Origin: Microbacterium sp. SORGH_AS_1204
GTDB lineage: Bacteria; Actinomycetota; Actinomycetes; Actinomycetales; Microbacteriaceae
Direction: 5' to 3'
Assembly (NCBI RefSeq): GCF_030818935.1
Contig: NZ_JAUTBD010000001.1
Coordinates: 2,666,001-2,730,000 of the forward strand
Length of the DNA: 64,000 bases
Shown here: positions 1 through 10,767 of the stretch, piece after piece
How the letters are laid out: the number at the start of each line of letters is the position of its first letter
Position numbering within the stretch: the stretch's first letter is position 1
Translations under genes and position numbers: made by a program
Notes under the pieces: model-generated
Told to the model about the DNA's origin: nothing
The model's database searches: none
Seen by the model: only the letters and a program-made list of their open reading frames with translations

Positions 1-2
1 CC

Positions 3-1610
3 GCACCCAAGGACGCCAAGAGCGAGCTGTCGATCGACGACGAGACGGCCCGCGTCCGCGAGGCCATCGGCGCGGTCGCGCGCGAGCTCGAGGCCCGCGG
101 CGCACAGGCCGGCGGCGCCGCCCGCGACGTGCTCGAGGCCCAGGCGATGATCGCCGAAGACCCCACCCTCGAAGCCGAGGTCGACAGCCGCCTCGCCGCG
201 GGCAAGACCGGCGAGTTCGCCGTGCACGACGCCTTCGCGTCGTTCCGCGAGCAGCTCGTCGCCCTCGGCGGCTACCTCGGCGAGCGCGCCGCCGACCTCG
301 ACGATGTCGCCCAGCGCGTGATCGCCCGTCTCCGCGGCGTCGCCGCCCCCGGCATCCCCGACCCCGGGTATCCGTTCGTGCTCGTCGCGAAGGACCTCGC
401 CCCGGCCGACACCGCGCTGCTCGACCTCGAGAAGGTGCTGGCCCTGGTCACCACCGAGGGCGGTCCCACCTCGCACACCGCGATCCTCGCTCGCGAGAAG
501 TCGATCGTCGCCGTGGTCGGCGCCGCCGACGCGAAAGACCTCGTCGACGGCCAGACGGTGATCGTGGATGCCGCCGCGGGCGTCGTCACGGTCGACCCGA
601 GCGCCGACGACCTGGCCCGCGCGCAGAACCGCGCCGACGCGCGGGCCGCCGCATCCTCGGCCCCGATCACCGACGGTGCCCTCGCCGACGGCACGAAGGT
701 GCCGCTGCTGGCGAACCTCGGAAAGCCCGGCGGCGCCGCCGAGGCCGTCGAGCTCGGCGCCGAAGGGGTCGGTCTGTTCCGCACCGAGTTCCTCTTCCTC
801 AGCTCCAGCTCCGCCCCCACCGTCGAGGAGCAGCGCACCGCGTACACCGAACTGCTCAGCGCCTTCCCGGGCAAGAAGGTCGTCGTGCGCATGCTCGACG
901 CCGGTGCCGACAAGCCCCTGCCGTTCCTCAACGACGCGCACGAGGAGAACCCCGCGCTCGGCCTCCGGGGTCTGCGCGCCCTCCGCGCCAGCGAGGACAT
1001 CCTGCGCGAGCAGCTGACCGCCCTGGCCGAAGCGGATGCCGCGACGCGGGCGACCGAGGCCGGACCCGCCGACCTGTGGGTCATGGCACCGATGGTCTCC
1101 ACGGTCGAAGAGACGCAGTACTTCACCGCGTTGGCGAAGGACTACGGCCTGAAGACGACGGGTGTCATGGTCGAGGTGCCCTCCTCGGCGCTGCTGGCCG
1201 ACCGCATCCTGCAGATCGCGGACTTCGCCTCGATCGGCACGAACGACCTCACGCAGTACACGCTCGCCGCCGATCGCCTGCTCGGTTCGGTCGCGTCGTT
1301 CCAGGACCCGTGGCATCCCGCCGTCCTCCGCCTCATCCGCGAGGTCGGCGCCGCCGGACGGACCCACGGCAAGCCCGTCGGCATCTGCGGCGAGGCGGCG
1401 GCCGACCCGCTGCTGGCCGTCGTGCTCGTGGGGCTCGGCGCCACCACGCTGTCGATGGCCCCCACGGCCCTCGCCGACGTGCGCGCCACCCTGCTCCTGC
1501 ACACCCTCGATGACGCCCGCCGCATCGCCGAGGCCGCCCTCGGCACCGACGACGCGGCATCCGCCCGGGAAGCGGCTCAACGCGCCGCCGCCCTCGCGCC
1601 CACCCCGTGA
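3..1610 (+). CDS. ptsI: PTS enzyme I (phosphoenolpyruvate-protein phosphotransferase), 5' end missing
   Basis: Enzyme I takes phosphate from PEP and passes it to HPr, the first step of all PTS sugar uptake, in the cytoplasm. The gene enters the window already open, so about the first 30-60 residues are missing. The visible 535 residues hold the swivelling His domain with the phosphorylated histidine in GGPTSHTAILA, then the PEP-binding TIM barrel with GLFRTEFLF, DAGADKPLPFL, IGTNDLTQYT and GICGEAA (active-site Cys). The stop is followed after 101 bp by the mannitol permease gene, so this general PTS component is clustered with the mannitol-specific ones. HPr is not in the window. Family assignment is secure. 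Confidence 0.96.
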   Translation, partial: APKDAKSELSIDDETARVREAIGAVARELEARGAQAGGAARDVLEAQAMIAEDPTLEAEVDSRLAAGKTGEFAVHDAFASFREQLVALGGYLGERAADLDDVAQRVIARLRGVAAPGIPDPGYPFVLVAKDLAPADTALLDLEKVLALVTTEGGPTSHTAILAREKSIVAVVGAADAKDLVDGQTVIVDAAAGVVTVDPSADDLARAQNRADARAAASSAPITDGALADGTKVPLLANLGKPGGAAEAVELGAEGVGLFRTEFLFLSSSSAPTVEEQRTAYTELLSAFPGKKVVVRMLDAGADKPLPFLNDAHEENPALGLRGLRALRASEDILREQLTALAEADAATRATEAGPADLWVMAPMVSTVEETQYFTALAKDYGLKTTGVMVEVPSSALLADRILQIADFASIGTNDLTQYTLAADRLLGSVASFQDPWHPAVLRLIREVGAAGRTHGKPVGICGEAAADPLLAVVLVGLGATTLSMAPTALADVRATLLLHTLDDARRIAEAALGTDDAASAREAAQRAAALAPTP

Positions 1611-1711
1611 ACGCACGGGGGCGGCCCTGGCCGCCCCCGCCGACACCGCGGCGCGAGCCGCTCCCCCCATCGCACGGCCCCCGCCGTGCACCACACCAAG
1701 GAGACACAGCA

Positions 1712-3382
1712 ATGACGACGACGTCACCCGCCAAGAAGCCGGGAGGAGCGCGGATCGCCGTACAGCGATTCGGCACGTTCCTGTCCGGCATGATCATGCC
1801 GAACATCGCGGCATTCATCGCATGGGGCTTCATCACCATGCTCTTCATCCCGAAGGGCTTCTTCGGGGCGGAGAGCCCCTTCGGCCCTGCGTGGCACTGG
1901 GCTCCGGTCGCCGAGATCCTCGGCGGCGGCGGTGACGCCGCCACGATCGGCTGGCCCGGCGCCATGACCGCCCTCAGCGCGACCGAGGACGGCACGACCT
2001 ACCAGGGCTACGTCGGCCTGGTCAGCGTCATGATCACCTACCTGCTGCCCCTGCTCATCGCCAACACCGGTGGACGCATCGTCTACGGCGCCCGCGGCGG
2101 CGTCGTGGCGACCATCGCCGTGATGGGTGTGATCGCCGGTACCGACATCCCGATGTTCCTCGGCGCCATGATCATGGGCCCGCTCGCGGCCTGGATCACC
2201 AAGCAGATGGACAAGCTGTGGGACGGCAAGATCCGCCCCGGCTTCGAGATGCTCGTGAACAACTTCTCGGCCGGCATCCTCGGCATGGTCCTCGCGATCG
2301 TCGGCTTCTTCGCCTTCGGTCCGGTCTTCCTCGGCATCAGCGCCGTGCTCGGCGGCATCGTCGCGTTCCTCGTGCAGTTCAACCTGCTGCCGGTGCTGTC
2401 GATCATCGTCGAGCCCGCCAAGGTGCTGTTCCTCAACAACGCGATCAACCACGGCGTCTTCACCCCGCTCGGCGTCGAGCAGGTCGCCGACACCGGCAAG
2501 TCGATCCTCTTCCTCATCGAGGCCAACCCCGGCCCGGGCCTCGGACTCCTTCTCGCCTTCACCTTCTTCGGAGTGGGCGCGGCGAAGGCCTCGGCCCCCG
2601 GTGCGATCGTCATCCAGTTCCTGGGCGGCATCCACGAGATCTACTTCCCGTACGCCCTCGCCAAGCCCATGACGATCCTCGCGCTGATCGCCGGTGGAGC
2701 CTCGGGAGTCGCGACGAACATGATCTTCCAGGGGGGCCTGGTCTTCCCGGCGGCCCCGGGCAGCATCATCGCGGTCACGGCTGCCGCCGCCGGCGGTGGC
2801 GTTGCGAACGTGCTCGTCGTCCTGCTGTCGGTGGTCGTCGCCGCTGTCGTGACCTTCCTCATCGCGGGCGTCATCCTCCGCGCCTCACGCAAGCGCGACC
2901 AGGAGGCCGAGGGCGACAGCTTCGCCGCGGCCATCGACCAGACCGCCGCCAACAAGGGCAAGGAGTCGTCGGCCCTCGGCGCCCTCCGTACCCGCGCCGC
3001 CGGCACCACCGGTTCGGGCACCACCGAGACGGCCGACCGCGACGTCGACGCCGCCCTGGGCGGGCTCGGCGGCGCCACGGCCACGAAGCAGCTGAACAAC
3101 ATCGTGTTCGCCTGCGACGCCGGCATGGGCTCGTCGGCCATGGGCGCCAGCGTCCTGCGCAACAAGATCAAGAAGGCCGGCATCGACGGCGTCACGGTCA
3201 CCAACCAGGCGATCGCGAACCTCGACGGCTCGGCCGACCTGGTCATCACGCAGAACCAGCTCACCGACCGCGCGAAGGCGCAGTCGCCCGACTCCGTGCA
3301 CGTCTCGGTCGACAACTTCATGAACTCGCCGCGGTACGACGAGGTCGTGGAGATGGTGCGCGCGCAGCACGAATCCAAGTAA
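1712..3382 (+). CDS. mtlA: PTS mannitol transporter subunit IICB
   Basis: Membrane permease and phosphorylating IIB domain for D-mannitol; it imports mannitol as mannitol 1-phosphate. I start it at ATG 1712 because AAGGAG lies 8 bases upstream and MTTTSPAKK leads into the usual amphipathic segment and IIC helices; an upstream in-frame extension is proline-rich junk. Length is 556 aa. The IIC domain shows GGRIVYGARGG and the substrate-site region HGVFTPLG; a linker near residues 395-455 is charged and Ala/Gly-rich; the IIB domain starts near 460 with ACDAGMGSSAMGA, whose Cys468 is the phosphorylation site. There is no IIA domain, which is supplied by the separate mtlF next door. Confidence 0.96.
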   Translation: MTTTSPAKKPGGARIAVQRFGTFLSGMIMPNIAAFIAWGFITMLFIPKGFFGAESPFGPAWHWAPVAEILGGGGDAATIGWPGAMTALSATEDGTTYQGYVGLVSVMITYLLPLLIANTGGRIVYGARGGVVATIAVMGVIAGTDIPMFLGAMIMGPLAAWITKQMDKLWDGKIRPGFEMLVNNFSAGILGMVLAIVGFFAFGPVFLGISAVLGGIVAFLVQFNLLPVLSIIVEPAKVLFLNNAINHGVFTPLGVEQVADTGKSILFLIEANPGPGLGLLLAFTFFGVGAAKASAPGAIVIQFLGGIHEIYFPYALAKPMTILALIAGGASGVATNMIFQGGLVFPAAPGSIIAVTAAAAGGGVANVLVVLLSVVVAAVVTFLIAGVILRASRKRDQEAEGDSFAAAIDQTAANKGKESSALGALRTRAAGTTGSGTTETADRDVDAALGGLGGATATKQLNNIVFACDAGMGSSAMGASVLRNKIKKAGIDGVTVTNQAIANLDGSADLVITQNQLTDRAKAQSPDSVHVSVDNFMNSPRYDEVVEMVRAQHESK

Positions 3383-3395
3383 CCCCTAGCACGGA

Positions 3396-3420
3396 GGGGC
3401 CGGGACACAACCCCGGCCCC
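3396..3420 (+). terminator. Hairpin between mtlA and mtlF
   Basis: Perfect 9-bp stem (GGGGCCGGG, 3396-3404, with its complement at 3412-3420) and a 7-base loop, followed by TTCGTCTTCCC. It begins 13 bases after the mtlA stop. It looks like an intrinsic terminator or attenuator that would lower mtlF and mtlD transcription relative to mtlA. Confidence 0.7.
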
Positions 3421-3483
3421 TTCGTCTTCCCGTCCGGCCCGCGTTTTGCGAGGCTGGACAGCACGACGAGAAAGGCGAGAACC

Positions 3484-3921
3484 ATGTCGAACGTCCTCCG
3501 CATCGAATCCGTCCGCATCCACCCCGGGAGCGCCACCCGCGAGGAGGCGATGAAAGAAGCCGCCGACCTGCTCCAGGCTTCCGGCTCCGTCACCGCCGAC
3601 TACTTCGCCGCCATGCAGGCCCGTGAAGAGACCGTGTCGACGTACATGGGCAACGAGCTCGCCATCCCCCACGGCACCAACGAGACCAAGCAGGCGATCC
3701 TCGCCTCGGGCCTCAGCGTCGTCCGCTACGACGGCGGCGTCGACTGGGGCGGGGAGCCCGTGACGTTCGTCGTCGGCATCGCCGGCAAGGGCGACGAGCA
3801 CCTCGAGATCCTGTCGCAGATCGCCATCCTCTTCTCCGAAGAGGACGATGTCGCGCGCCTGAAGGCCGCCTCCTCCCCCGAGGAGCTCTACGAGGCCCTG
3901 TCGGGTTCCGTCAACGCATGA
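3484..3921 (+). CDS. mtlF: PTS mannitol-specific IIA component
   Basis: Cytoplasmic phosphocarrier (145 aa) that moves phosphate from HPr to the IIB domain of the mannitol permease. The phosphorylated histidine is His63 in ELAIPHGTNE, the characteristic fructose/mannitol IIA motif, and the whole protein is one IIA domain of normal length. ATG 3484 is preceded by AGAAAGGCGAGAACC. The stop overlaps the mtlD start by ATGA, so the two are translationally coupled. Confidence 0.95.
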   Translation: MSNVLRIESVRIHPGSATREEAMKEAADLLQASGSVTADYFAAMQAREETVSTYMGNELAIPHGTNETKQAILASGLSVVRYDGGVDWGGEPVTFVVGIAGKGDEHLEILSQIAILFSEEDDVARLKAASSPEELYEALSGSVNA

Positions 3922-5069
3922 AGGCCGTCCACTTCGGCGCCGGCAACATCGGCCGGGGCTTCGTCGGACTGCTGCTGCACGAGGGCGGCTACGACCTCGT
4001 CTTCTCCGACGTCTCCGCGGCGCTGGTCGCGGCGATCAACGACGCCTCCTCGTACACCGTCCACGAGGTGGGCGAGGGCGGCGTCGACAAAGAGGTGACA
4101 AAGTTCCGCGCCATCGACAGCTCGGTGGACGCCGAGGCGCTCATCGACGAGATCGCCACGGCCGACGTGGTCACCACCGCCGTCGGCCCGACCATCCTGA
4201 AGTTCGTCGCCCCGCACATCGTCGCCGGTCTGGCGCTTCGCGACCCCTCCCTCGCGCCGCTGCAGATCATGGCGTGCGAGAACGCGATCGGTGCGACCGA
4301 CCAGCTGCGCGAGCACGTCATCGAGCTCGCCGGCGAGTCGTGGGACGCCCTGGCCGCGCGGGCGGTGTTCGCCAACACCGCGGTCGACCGCATCGTTCCG
4401 GCACAGGCGCAGGGCGGTGTCGACGTCACCGTCGAGCCGTTCTACGAGTGGGCGATCGAACGGGCGCCCTTCGGCGACACCCCGCCGCGCATCCCGGGTG
4501 CGCACTTCGTCGACGACCTCGAGCCGTACATCGAGCGCAAGCTCTTCACGGTGAACACCGGGCACGCCACCACGGCGTACTTCGGCGCGCAGGCCGGCGT
4601 CGAGCGCATCTCCGACGCCCTCGCCGACCCCGCGATCGCCGCGAAGGTGGAGGCCGCGCTCGAAGAGACCAGCGCGCTGCTCGTCGAGAAGCACGAGCTG
4701 GATGCCGCGGTGCAGGGCGAGTACCGCGCGACGATCCTGCGACGCTTCCGCAACGACGCGCTGCCCGACACGGTCTGGCGCGTGGGCCGGCAGCCGCTGC
4801 GCAAGCTCTCGCGGCACGAACGGTTCGTCGGCCCCGCGGCCGAGGCCGTCGAGCGAGGTCTTCCCGTCGACGCGCTCGTCGCCGCGATGGCCGCGGCCCT
4901 GGAGTTCTCGGATGCCGAGGACGCCCAGGCCGTCGACCTGCAGCGGATGCTCCGCGAGCTCGACGCCGACGCGTTCACCGCCGAGGTCACCGGCCTCTCG
5001 CCCGATCACCCGTTGTTCGCCCGGATCGCCGAGATCGTCACGGCCCGTCAGGGGGCTCTCGCGGTCTGA
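3918..5069 (+). CDS. mtlD: Mannitol-1-phosphate 5-dehydrogenase
   Basis: Oxidises mannitol 1-phosphate to fructose 6-phosphate with NAD, feeding glycolysis. The 383-aa protein begins with the Rossmann motif FGAGNIGRGFVG and carries TVNTGHATTAYFG near residue 210, the lysine- and histidine-containing catalytic region of the long-chain mannitol dehydrogenases. Length matches the family (about 380). It starts on the ATG that overlaps the mtlF stop. No mannitol activator (mtlR) is nearby. Confidence 0.96.
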   Translation: MKAVHFGAGNIGRGFVGLLLHEGGYDLVFSDVSAALVAAINDASSYTVHEVGEGGVDKEVTKFRAIDSSVDAEALIDEIATADVVTTAVGPTILKFVAPHIVAGLALRDPSLAPLQIMACENAIGATDQLREHVIELAGESWDALAARAVFANTAVDRIVPAQAQGGVDVTVEPFYEWAIERAPFGDTPPRIPGAHFVDDLEPYIERKLFTVNTGHATTAYFGAQAGVERISDALADPAIAAKVEAALEETSALLVEKHELDAAVQGEYRATILRRFRNDALPDTVWRVGRQPLRKLSRHERFVGPAAEAVERGLPVDALVAAMAAALEFSDAEDAQAVDLQRMLRELDADAFTAEVTGLSPDHPLFARIAEIVTARQGALAV

Positions 5070-5078
5070 GCACCGGGT

Positions 5079-5084
5079 TACCCT
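5079..5084 (+). promoter_or_regulatory. Leaderless -10 (TACCCT) before the hydrolase gene
   Basis: TACCCT fits the actinobacterial TANNNT -10 and ends 6 bases before the GTG start at 5091, the spacing expected for a leaderless transcript. The intervening CGGAGG could instead act as a ribosome binding site. Confidence 0.4.
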
Positions 5085-5090
5085 CGGAGG

Positions 5091-5873
5091 GTGACCGACA
5101 CGACCCCGTCCGGCGCCGGCGGAGCGCCCCGAGCGCCCCGCCGGCGCCGTCGTGTTCTGCGGTGGATCCTCGGGGGCCTGGGCGCCCTCGTCGTGCTGCT
5201 GGTCGCCGGCATCCTGATCTACAGCCAGGTCGGTGTCATGGGAGCCGAAGCCGAACCGCTCGCCGCCGCGCGGGCGAACCCGGGGCTGTCGATCACCGAT
5301 GACGGTGCCGGTATCGTCCTCTCCCCCACGGCCGCGGCGACCGGGCAGGGCCTCGTCTTCATCCCGGGCGCGAAGGTCGAGGCCGAGGGGTACATCGCGA
5401 CCCTCGCCGACACGGTCGTCGGCGACGGCATCACGGTCGTCATCACCAAGCCCTGGCTGAATCTGGCGTTCTTCGACCCGCGTCCCCTGTCGACCTTCAC
5501 CGAGCTGGCCCCCGACGTCACCACGTGGGCCGTCGGCGGACACTCCCTCGGCGGCGTGCGCGCGTGCCAGCTGGCCTCCGACGCCGACGCGTTGGTGCTG
5601 TTCGCCTCGTATTGCGCGAACGACCTCTCGGCATCCGATCTCCCCGTCCTGAGCCTCTCCGGTTCGGAAGACGGCCTGTCCACTCCGCAGAAGATCGCGG
5701 ATGCCAGGAGCCAGCTGCCGGCGACGGCGACCTTCGTCGAGATCCCCGGCGCCTCGCACGCCTCTTTCGGCGCCTACGGCCCGCAGCCCGGAGACGGCCG
5801 GCCCACCGCCGACCCGTCCGAGGTCGACAGCATGATCGCCGAGCAGCTCGCCGGCTTCCTGCCGCGACGCTGA
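5091..5873 (+). CDS. Membrane-anchored alpha/beta hydrolase
   Basis: A 260-aa protein with one N-terminal membrane segment (about residues 24-45, after an Arg-rich stretch), so the hydrolase domain is probably outside the membrane. The fold shows the nucleophile elbow GHSLGG near residue 150, an acidic residue in SGSEDGLSTP and the histidine in PGASHASFGAYG, giving a complete Ser-Asp-His triad. It resembles the small dienelactone-hydrolase-like group common in Actinobacteria; the substrate is unknown. It starts 21 bp after mtlD and may be read through from it, but nothing ties it to mannitol. Confidence 0.8.
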   Translation: MTDTTPSGAGGAPRAPRRRRRVLRWILGGLGALVVLLVAGILIYSQVGVMGAEAEPLAAARANPGLSITDDGAGIVLSPTAAATGQGLVFIPGAKVEAEGYIATLADTVVGDGITVVITKPWLNLAFFDPRPLSTFTELAPDVTTWAVGGHSLGGVRACQLASDADALVLFASYCANDLSASDLPVLSLSGSEDGLSTPQKIADARSQLPATATFVEIPGASHASFGAYGPQPGDGRPTADPSEVDSMIAEQLAGFLPRR

Positions 5874-6345
5874 GCGGGAGCCCTCGCCGCCTGGTCGCGG
5901 TGCACCGACCGCCGCGGACCCGCGACGGACGACCGGCGGAACGAGCGCGGCGGCTCCGTGCCGCCCGACCCGAGCTCTGATGCGCGCGCCACGCGGCTCT
6001 CTCGACGCTGCCTCGAGCCGACCTCGACCACAGCTCACGGGCGCCGTCGACCCCGGCTCGCGGGCGCCGTCGACCCCATCGCGGTGAACGGAAGGAGCCG
6101 TCGTGCAAGGGCCGTCGTCTCGCACGGGCCCCGGCGAGAAACTACGCAGTTCCTAACCAGTAGTGAACTAGGTAGTTCCTCCACTCCCTGGAAACGCCCG
6201 CTATTCCTACGATTCAAAGAGCCGGTCCTCGTCTGTTCCTAACCACCGGGAAAGCACCGGAACACGTCCGCTTCTCGAATCCGCCCTCCCGTCGGCGACG
6301 ATTCGTCGACCGACGCGGCGCCGAGCGTCGCGCGAAAGGGCCAAG
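5874..6345. other. 472-bp non-coding region upstream of the pilus locus
   Basis: No credible gene. The first 260 bases are GC-rich and contain a direct repeat of GCGCCGTCGACCCC (around 6042 and 6065). From about 6135 the composition drops to clearly AT-richer sequence, the likely promoter and control region of the pilus genes. Confidence 0.6.
6140..6245 (+). promoter_or_regulatory. Candidate control region of the pilus operon
   Basis: An AT-richer block with an 11-base direct repeat GTTCCTAACCA at 6149-6159 and 6235-6245, and an inverted pair AACTAC (6140-6145) and GTAGTT (6172-6177). TACGAT at 6208-6213 could be a -10 element. The adhesin start lies 100 bases downstream. The regulator is unknown. 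Confidence 0.35.
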
Positions 6346-9300
6346 TTGTCGTCGCGCCGATCCGCCGCGCGTCCCGCGCGGACGCGTGCCGTCTCCACCG
6401 CCGCCGCCGTGGCCGTGCTGGCGGTGCTGCTGGGTTCGGGCGTGACGGCGGCCAGCGCCGCGTCGTCCGTTCCCGCGACACCGGCACCATCCGCATCCGC
6501 GCCGATGCCCACGCCCGCCCCGTCCGACGAGGGCACCTCGACGCCGCCGTCGCCCGAGGGCGCGGTCGATGACGCCACGAAGCCATCGGCGACACCGGTT
6601 CCCGATACACCGGACGTGCCCGAACAGCCCGACGACGCCGACGCGTCAACGGCCCCGGCGCCCGACGCGTCCGCCCCGCCCGATGACGCCCGAGTCCCGA
6701 CCGCACCGACCGATGAGTTCGCACAGACGCCGGACGCCGCCCCCGACGCTTCCGTCGACGACCTCGGTCGGTCGGTGCAGCTGCGTGCCGCGCCCGAGGA
6801 CGCGCGCGTCGGGATCCTCGCGGCGGGCGTGCCGGAGGCGCCCATCGAGGTCTGGGGCGAGAACTTCGAGCAGGGCCTGAACACGACGAGCCCCTCGGCC
6901 CTCACCGCGTACGCGGGCGGCCGGTACGCGGCCCCCGGATGGTCCACGCCCTCCACCTGCACCGGCGTGCTGGTCAACTACACCGCCGCGTACTACCCGA
7001 CCGAGACGAGCAGCTGCCCACGGCAGGTCTTGAGCAACGGGCTGTTCTCGACGCTCGCCGCGCGCGAGGTGCGCCGTCTCGCCGACGTGCTCGGCCAGGT
7101 CGCGGCGGGCGTCGCCGGGTCGCAGTCATCGACGGCACCGGCCGTCGGGTCGACCGACGCGACACGCACCAACCACGCCCTGGTGGGCTACCCCACCGCG
7201 ACGCCCGGCGGCACGACCGTGGCGGAGTCGAACGCCGCGCTCGGCATCACCGCGGCCGGGTCGAGGTACTACACGCTGCGGCTGAACGCCGCCGCCGCCG
7301 GCTGTTCGACGGGTGCGCCGTCGCTGACACCCATCCTCTTCTCCGGCTCGACCACCCTTCTCGCCCCCTTCGCCGCCCCCCTCACCCCCTGCAGCCTGAC
7401 CGGATCGGTGTACTACAGCTCCTCCCCCGTGCTGGAGCGCACCGGCGGCGTCATCGCCGGTGTCGGCGATCCCGCCATCACCACCTCGGCCCGCGCCGCG
7501 GTCTACACCGGCTCCTCCGCGGCTCTGCTCACCCCGGCGCAGATCGCCTCCGCGCGTCTGCGCCTGTCGAACAGCGCCACCGGCACCGGCAGCGGCTTCG
7601 GCGTCGACAACCTGCGCGTGCTCGACGTCACTCCGAGCCTCGACTTCTCGTTCAGCCCCGCGAGCGTGCCGGTCGGGACGCCCTCGACCCTGACCTACAC
7701 GATCACCAACACGTCGGAGGCCATCGCCAAGAACGACTGGTCGTTCACGAACACCCTCCCGGCGGGCCTCACGGTCGCGCCGACCCCGGCCGTGGGCGGC
7801 ACCTGCACCCAGGTCGCCGGAACGACCTTCGCCGTCACCGCCCTCGCAGGATCCGCGAGCATCGCGGCGGTGGGGGGTGACCTCGCCTCCGGAGCGAGCT
7901 CGTGCACGATCACGGTGAACGTCGTGGCATCCACGGAGAACACCTTCACCAACGCCCCCGCCAACGTCGTCACTCCGCTGATCGCCCCCGAAGCCGCCAC
8001 GCTCACGGTCACGCCCGCCTCGCGACTGACCGTGCGCAAGAACCTTCCCGCGCGCCTCGCCTCCACCGACCAGTTCACCCTGTCGGTGCGCAGCGGCACC
8101 ACCGTGATCGCCTCGGCGACGACCACGGGCACCGCCACGGGCGTGCAGGCGGCGCAGGTGTCGCGGCAGATCGTCGAAGCCGGAGCCACGTACACGATCG
8201 CCGAGACGCCCACCGCCGGTGTCGCACTCGGCTATGCCAGCTCGTACGAGTGCACCCGCGACGGGACGGTCATCGCCGCCGGCACCTCGCGCTCGGGCCC
8301 GCTCACCATGCCCCAGGACGACGGCGCCGAGGTCGTGTGCACCTTCACCAACACCGTGCAGCAGCCGCGCCTGTTCTGCGACAGCGGGCTGTTCTACAGC
8401 GTCACCACCAACGGCGCGCTGATCCAGGCCGACGGGTCCACCGGCGCGCAGGCCGGTGTCGGCTCGTGGAGCAACGTCACCGGAGCCAACGCGCTCGGCG
8501 TCGCCGCGGGCGGCACCGCCGCCTACGCCCTGAACCGATCGACGGATGCCGCCAACGTGCTGTCCATCCTCAAATGGACGCCGACCGGCGGCTTCGAGAC
8601 GCTCGCCAACACCGCGTACACGACGGCGGATCGCACCGGAACGGCGATCGGCGGCAGCATCGTCGCCGGAGCGATCGACCTCGTCACGGGCCGCTATCTG
8701 TTCGGCAAGTACAACAACGGCTCGTTCTACGTATGGAGCTTCACGGAGTCCGCGCCCACGGCATCCCGCTTCACCTACCTCGGGTCGTTCAGCGCCGGAA
8801 CCGCCCCCAACGGCAACGGCGACATGGCCTTCGACAACCGCGGCAACCTCTACGTCCTCGGCGCCGCCACGGTCAACAACGCCAGCAGCGCGGCCATCTT
8901 CACCGTCACCGCCGACACCCTCGCCGCCGCCACTGGCGGCACCCTCGCCGTCAGCACGTCGACGACGCGCACCCTGAACGGACTGGATGCCACACCCGCC
9001 TTCGGCAGCGTCAACGGCATCGCCTTCTCACCCCGCGGCACCATCTACCTCTCCAGCGGCACGAGCACTTACGAGTTCGATCCCACGACGTGGACGCGGG
9101 TCGCCGGCAGCCCGCGCATCGACATCGCCTCGACCGACCTCGCCAGCTGCAACAGCCCCGGTACCGTCACCGTGCAGAAGAACGTCGTCGGGCGCGCGGC
9201 AGCCGCCGACCAGTTCCAGCTCACCCTCGCCGACGCGAACGGCACGCTCGGCACGGCCACGACCACGGGCGCGGCCACCGGGCGGCAGGCCGCGCAGGTC

Positions 9301-10696
9301 GGCGCCTTCCCCGCCACCATCGGCTCGACACTGACCGTGTCGGAGACGATGGCGGCGGGATCGGCCTCGGCCATCGGGGTGTACACCGTGCGCTTGGAGT
9401 GCTGGAGCGACGGCATCCGCCTCACGAGCGCCAGCGCGGCAACGGCGACCGTGACCATGCCCGACCGCTTCGGCGCGAACGTCGTGTGCACCTTCTTCAA
9501 CTCCCCCAGCCCCGTGGCCACGGTGACGGTGACCAAACGCGTCCTCGACCCGGCGACCAATCAGTCGACACCCGCGGCCGGTTGGAGCCTGGGCACGGCG
9601 GCCACCGCCACCGCCGGAACGGCGACCGTGCTGCCCAGCGAAGCGCCACGCCAGACCAGCGACGCCGCGGGCAACGCCGTGTGGAGCGTGCTGTTCGGCT
9701 CGGCGGCGTCGCGCGCCACCCTCACGATCTCCGAGGTGCAGCAGACGCGCTTCACCTTCGTCAGCGGGACGTGCACGGTCAACGGCACCGACCGGGCCGT
9801 CACGTTCACCACCACGGGCGGGGTGGTCAGCGGCATCCTCACCGGCATCGCCCCCTCGGCGGTCGTCGCGTGCACGCTGGTCAATCAGCCGGTCACTTCT
9901 CTCACCCTGGTGAAGACGGTGTCGTCGGGCTCGGCGGCCGCGACCGACTGGACGGTGACCGCGACCGGCCCCCACCGGCGCGCTCCCGGGTCCCACCGGC
10001 CGCACCGGCACCGCGGCCACCACGAACATCCCGGTCTCGCCCGCGCGCCCGTATCGGCTCAGCGAGACCGGAACGAATGCCGCCTACGTGCAGGTCGGCG
10101 CCTGGCGCTGCGTCGAGGCGACGGGCGCGGAGGTCGCCGTCACCGCCACGAGCGACGTGACGGTGCGCACCGGCGCCGCCGTCACCTGCACCGTCACCAA
10201 CGCCACCGCCACCATGACGCTGCTGAAAGACGTTACCGCCCCGAGCCCCGGCTTCGTCCCCTCCACCTGGACGGTGACCGCCGCGCCCGCGGTCCTCACC
10301 GGCGCGACCCTGCCGACGCAGAGCCGCGTGGGTGCGGCCTACGACCCGGTCGCCGGCAACGCCGCGAGCACGTTCGAGGTGCGCCCGGGGCACGGCTATA
10401 CGCTCAGCGAGGCGCCCACCGTGGCGGGCACGCGACTGGCCTACCTCACCCTCCGCCTCGAGCGACTCGACGGTTCGACCTGGACGCCGGTCACCGGTCG
10501 CAGCGTCACGGCCCCCGCCGCCGGCCAGAACGTCGTCTACCGCTTCGTCAACGCCCCGGTCGTGGGTCCCGTGCTGCCCCTCACGGGCGGTGTCGGCGCC
10601 GACACGTTCGCCATCGCCGGAGGCCTCCTGCTCGCCCTCACCGTCGTGGGCGCCGTCATCCATCGCAGACGCAGGGGAGGGAGCCTTCCGACATGA
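6346..10696 (+). CDS. LPXTG-anchored pilus adhesin/tip protein, frameshifted
   Basis: Large cell-wall-anchored surface protein, probably the minor or tip pilin. It starts at TTG 6346 (AAAGGG 5 bases upstream). It has a signal peptide (residues about 17-40), a Pro/Ala/Asp-rich stretch, a cysteine-containing N-terminal domain (about 165-430), a DUF11-like domain (about 440-555), then repeated SpaA/prealbumin-like domains with motifs such as LTVRKNL, TVQKNVV, TVTKRV, LTLVKTV and MTLLKDV. A roughly 260-residue block near 675-935 has beta-propeller-like repeats. The C-terminus is LPLTG, a hydrophobic helix and RRRRGG. The frame breaks in a C5 run at 9969-9973: deleting one C restores a 1449-aa protein. 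As written, the original frame stays open into the pilin gene, so the gene is not truncated by a stop. Confidence 0.85.
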
Positions 10697-10767
10697 GCCC
10701 TCCCGTCGCGCGACGCCGCCGACCGCACCACTTCCGCATCACACTCCACCGTCCGAGAGGAACCACC

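Noticed and set aside
3888-6125. 745-residue reading frame on the minus strand over mtlD and the hydrolase
   Set aside because: Its composition is the Arg/Gly/Asp-rich pattern of an antisense frame in GC-rich DNA, and it lies opposite two clear genes.
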